DNA of 64,000 nucleotides from CAUZWH01 sp965224275 (GTDB taxonomy: Bacteria > Pseudomonadota > Alphaproteobacteria > SHVV01): positions 183,972-247,971 of the forward strand of contig CBDCYR010000001.1 in NCBI GenBank assembly GCA_965224275.1. Direction: 5' to 3'. A model generated the notes under the pieces. That model did not search any database. It was not told the origin of the DNA and saw only the letters and a program-made list of their open reading frames with translations. A program made the translations under genes and the position numbers. Below are positions 61,682 through 64,000 of this stretch, one piece after another (position 1 is the first letter of the stretch; each line of letters begins with the position of its first letter).

Positions 61682-62785
61682 TCAGTTACAGTTTCGCGTT
61701 TTCTCAGGACCCAACCGGGGACGCAGATCAAGAAGGTGGACGCTTAGTGCAACTGCGCCACCCGTCTCCTCCTCCACGCGTTTGGCCTCGTCACATAGGA
61801 GCGACACCAACTCTGTTAGATCGATGCTCGACCTGCTGTCCGGGTGTTTCCACTTCCGCTCTTTTGCCAGTGTTACCAACAGACATCCTGATCTTCTGTT
61901 CTCGGCCGCCATATATTTGGTGACCAGCTGGTCATAGATCGTGTCGCGCAAGTCGCGGGCCGACCACCGCTCGGCCTGCTTGAGTTCGATGACCGCCTCG
62001 TGCTCGGACACAACAGAACGCAGACGAATATCCGTTTCCTTCTCGTCCGCTGTAACGGCCTCCTGGTCCACTTTGTAAAGGCCATTTGCTGCATAGATCA
62101 GCTCCCGCGCGATCTGGCGGCGCATAACCTTCTCATCGGTAATCGCCGCCCAAGCATCCCTAGGAGACGTGTCGCTCAGCAGGAGATCATCAAGATCACT
62201 GAGACGATCGCACATAATTCCGAACATTGCTTCATTTGTTGAAGCAGGCGCTTCACCTGTTCTGTCGAGCGCAATGGCTTGTGTTTCGTCAAGAGATGCC
62301 GAATCGATCTCCTGCGCCCAATGCTCCTCAGAAACCGTAAGAATGCGGTCCTTGAAGTGTGCACAAAGTGGGTCATTGGCCATTTCCAGCTTCGCCGCCC
62401 AGCCCTCTTCGCCTTTCGTCTCGAACAGAGCGGTCACAATCGCGTTTCGTGCGTCTTCGGCATGGTCGCGGGTCTCCGGCGTCCAACTCCCCTCGTGCTG
62501 GACATCGTCAACGATTCGAACGTGGTGATACGCAAGACGGAGTAGTTTGAGGAGCAGTTGCGGTGTGAAGGCTGGAGTCTTTAGGTTGATCGCATCATGG
62601 TGATCTCCGAACAGAACACTGAACCAATCGACCGCCTCACTCCGTGCTTCTGGCTCGACTGTTCGGATCCGATTCTCTAGCTCGCGCACACCCGACTCGG
62701 GATCGACCCGCATAAGCGTCGGCAACCAAATAAAAGCAAGCTCGTTCGGTAAGTCATCCTGGAGACGCTGACGTGCAACGGTGAG
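61682..62785 (-). pseudogene. C-terminal fragment of a large nuclease-like defence protein, cut by IS6
   Basis: Open from the IS6 tip (62785, LTVARQRLQDDLPNELAFIW) to the TGA at 61682, 367 codons with no true start. Visible parts include FTPQLLLKLLRLAYHHVRIV, GWAAKLEMANDPLCAHFKDR, AITDEKVMRRQIARELIYAA and, near the C-terminus, VVSEHEAVIELKQAERWSAR followed by DTIYDQLVTKYMAAENRRSG. The E-x-K (IELK) strand with an upstream Glu looks like a PD-(D/E)XK nuclease core. By family memory this may be the far end of the same kind of giant protein whose start is at 58399, now inverted; this is inference. Confidence 0.6.
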
Positions 62786-63591
62786 GGTGCTGTCACGGTA
62801 ACTGGCTGGTGTCAGCTGCGGGTGGCGAGTAGCTTCCTGTTATGAACAAGATCAGCTACCGCCGACATCGGTTTCCTGCAGAGATAATCCAGCGCGCCGT
62901 CTGGCTGTGTTTCCGGTTTCCGCTCAGTTACCGCGATGTGGAGGATCTGCTCGCTGAACGTGGTGTCGATGTTTCTTACGAGACGATACGGCGCTGGTCT
63001 TTAAAGTTTGGGCAGGCCTATGCCCGAAAACTGAGACAATCACGCCCTCGACCAGACGACCGGTGGCACCTTGATGAGGTGTTTTCCTCCATCAACGGAA
63101 AACGGATGTATCTATGGCGGGCGGTGGACAGCGAGGGTGAGGTGCTGGATATCTTGGTTCAGTCCCGGAGGAACAAGAAAGCAGCACTCAAGCTAATGCG
63201 CAAACTGCTCAAGAAGCAGGGGTATGCGCCGAATAAGGTGGTGACCGATAAACTGCCATCTTACGGGGCAGCATTGCGTGATCTCAACATGACGGGGAAA
63301 CACGTTACCGGCGGACGGAGCAATAATCGGGCGGAGAATTCGCACCTGCCGGTTCGACAACGAGAACGCAGGATGCAGGGCTTCAAGTCATCAGGATCGG
63401 CGCAAAGGTTTCTCTCCACCCACGCCGCCATCTGCAACACCTTCAATGTCCAACGTCATCTGATCACTCGCAAGACAATGCGCCAATTCCGCGGTGACGC
63501 GATGAACACGTGGCGGACCGTGACCGCTGCTGCTTGAGCCGCTCAGTTCAGACGTTCAACTGCGACCTGCCTTCGTTAAGTTGACAGCACC
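62786..63591 (+). mobile_element. IS6-family element (806 bp)
   Basis: Terminal repeats GGTGCTGTCA (62786) and TGACAGCACC (ending 63591). The 8-bp flanks differ (ACGGTGAG and GTCGACGG), so there is no target duplication; each side belongs to a different broken gene. This fits a cointegrate or an IS6-mediated deletion or inversion. Confidence 0.88.
62842..63537 (+). CDS. IS6-family transposase
   Basis: A 231-residue DDE transposase: RRHRFPAEIIQRAVWLCFRF, SYRDVEDLLAERGVDVSYET, DRWHLDEVFSSINGKRMYLW (first Asp), PNKVVTDKLPSYGAALRDL (second Asp) and NNRAENSHLPVRQRERRMQG (Glu). The length is normal for IS6. ATG 62842 is the only good start. Confidence 0.93.
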   Translation: MNKISYRRHRFPAEIIQRAVWLCFRFPLSYRDVEDLLAERGVDVSYETIRRWSLKFGQAYARKLRQSRPRPDDRWHLDEVFSSINGKRMYLWRAVDSEGEVLDILVQSRRNKKAALKLMRKLLKKQGYAPNKVVTDKLPSYGAALRDLNMTGKHVTGGRSNNRAENSHLPVRQRERRMQGFKSSGSAQRFLSTHAAICNTFNVQRHLITRKTMRQFRGDAMNTWRTVTAAA

Positions 63592-64000
63592 GTCGACGGC
63601 ATCCTCTCGGACGCCGACGGCGGCACGATCTCTGCGGCCGAGGCCATCGAGCAGTTGCTGAACGCCCAGATCGTGCTGCGCAACAACCGTCGTCTCCAGA
63701 CCGCCATGCGCTCCTCGCGGCTGCCGGCTGTGAAGACGCTCAATCAGTTCGACTTCGCCTTCCAGCCCAGCATCAAGCGCGAGCAGATCGAGAGCTTGCA
63801 CGAGCTCAGCTTCCTGGACCGCGGCGAGAACGTGATTCTGCTCGGCCCGCCAGGCGTCGGGAAAACGCACTTGGCGATCAGCCTCGCGATCGCGGCGGCC
63901 GAGGCCGGCCGGCGCGTCTACTACGGCACGCTCGCGGCGCTGATCGAGTCTCTCACGGAGGCCAAGGCCGCCGGCAATCTGACCCGGCGGCTGCGCGTGC
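63592..64000 (+). pseudogene. istB: IstB-like ATPase fragment, 5' end removed by IS6, 3' end outside window
   Basis: Open frame from the IS6 tip: EAIEQLLNAQIVLRNNRRLQ, LPAVKTLNQFDFAFQPSIKR and Walker A LLGPPGVGKTHLAISLAIAA. It is an IS21 helper ATPase of a different type from the copy at 51473 (GPPGVGKT instead of GGTGTGKT), so it comes from a second IS21 element. The first 30 or so residues are missing, and the frame continues past 64000. Confidence 0.85.

Noticed and set aside
1..64000. tRNA or rRNA genes and integration sites in tRNA
   Set aside because: No cloverleaf with a TTCGANTC-type arm in context and no rRNA signature was noticed by eye on either strand; a tRNAscan-SE run would settle it.

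Overview
The window looks like chromosomal DNA of a GC-rich alphaproteobacterium, possibly Rhodospirillales-like. The evidence is the gene content: a Gram-positive-style four-gene 2-oxoacid dehydrogenase cluster, tandem EamA exporters, a DUF3179 protein, NrtS, a VPLPA-type CTERM protein and TolB/TPR cyclase-like proteins. This placement is an inference, because there is no rRNA or universal marker gene here. I found no tRNA, rRNA or CRISPR array.

Positions 1-15.5 kb are mostly intact chromosome: an aminotransferase (cut by the window edge), a VOC protein, an orphan NMT1-like binding protein, a rhodanese, two EamA transporters, a DUF3179 protein, a low-GC acetyltransferase, the E1alpha/E1beta/E2/E3 cluster, a caspase-like protease (frameshifted near its C-terminus) and a pentapeptide-repeat/TIR protein.

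From about 15.6 to 64 kb the DNA is saturated with insertion sequences. There are three IS110-family elements (two IS1111-like with matching 3' noncoding blocks, one IS110-group-like with a long 5' end), two IS1182 copies, six copies of one 932-bp IS5-family element (three in tandem), an IS3 element, an IS630 transposase, an IS91-like unit with its own tyrosine recombinase, an IS21 element, a 524-bp IS21-derived cassette that carries a membrane-protein gene instead of istAB, an IS5-group element with a stop codon in its transposase, an IS6 element and a cut istB. Many are nested: IS110 in IS3, IS110 in the IS21 right end, IS21 in IS91, and IS5 in another IS5-type element.

Between the elements lie chromosomal islands, many with broken genes. 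These include fragments of an M48 protease and an old yellow enzyme; a cyclase/TolB/TPR gene with two frameshifts; a methyltransferase whose last 17 codons lie beyond the triple IS array; a hybrid kinase, REC-cyclase and sigma-54 regulator operon; two ADP-ribosylglycohydrolases; a lipoprotein; a VPLPA-CTERM protein; and a 1,100-residue BTAD/TolB/TPR protein whose start was cut by an IS.

The best candidate for an undescribed system is at 53.9-61.1 kb. A translationally coupled pair of P-loop NTPases, the second with eight exactly 129-bp TPR-like repeats, sits behind an AT-rich promoter with a dyad. About 200 bp downstream on the same strand is the start of a large defence-like gene, now interrupted by a nested IS pair, an in-frame amber codon and the IS21-derived cassette. 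A C-terminal fragment that may belong to the same gene lies in inverted orientation at 61.7-62.8 kb. I infer a decaying antiviral or conflict module.
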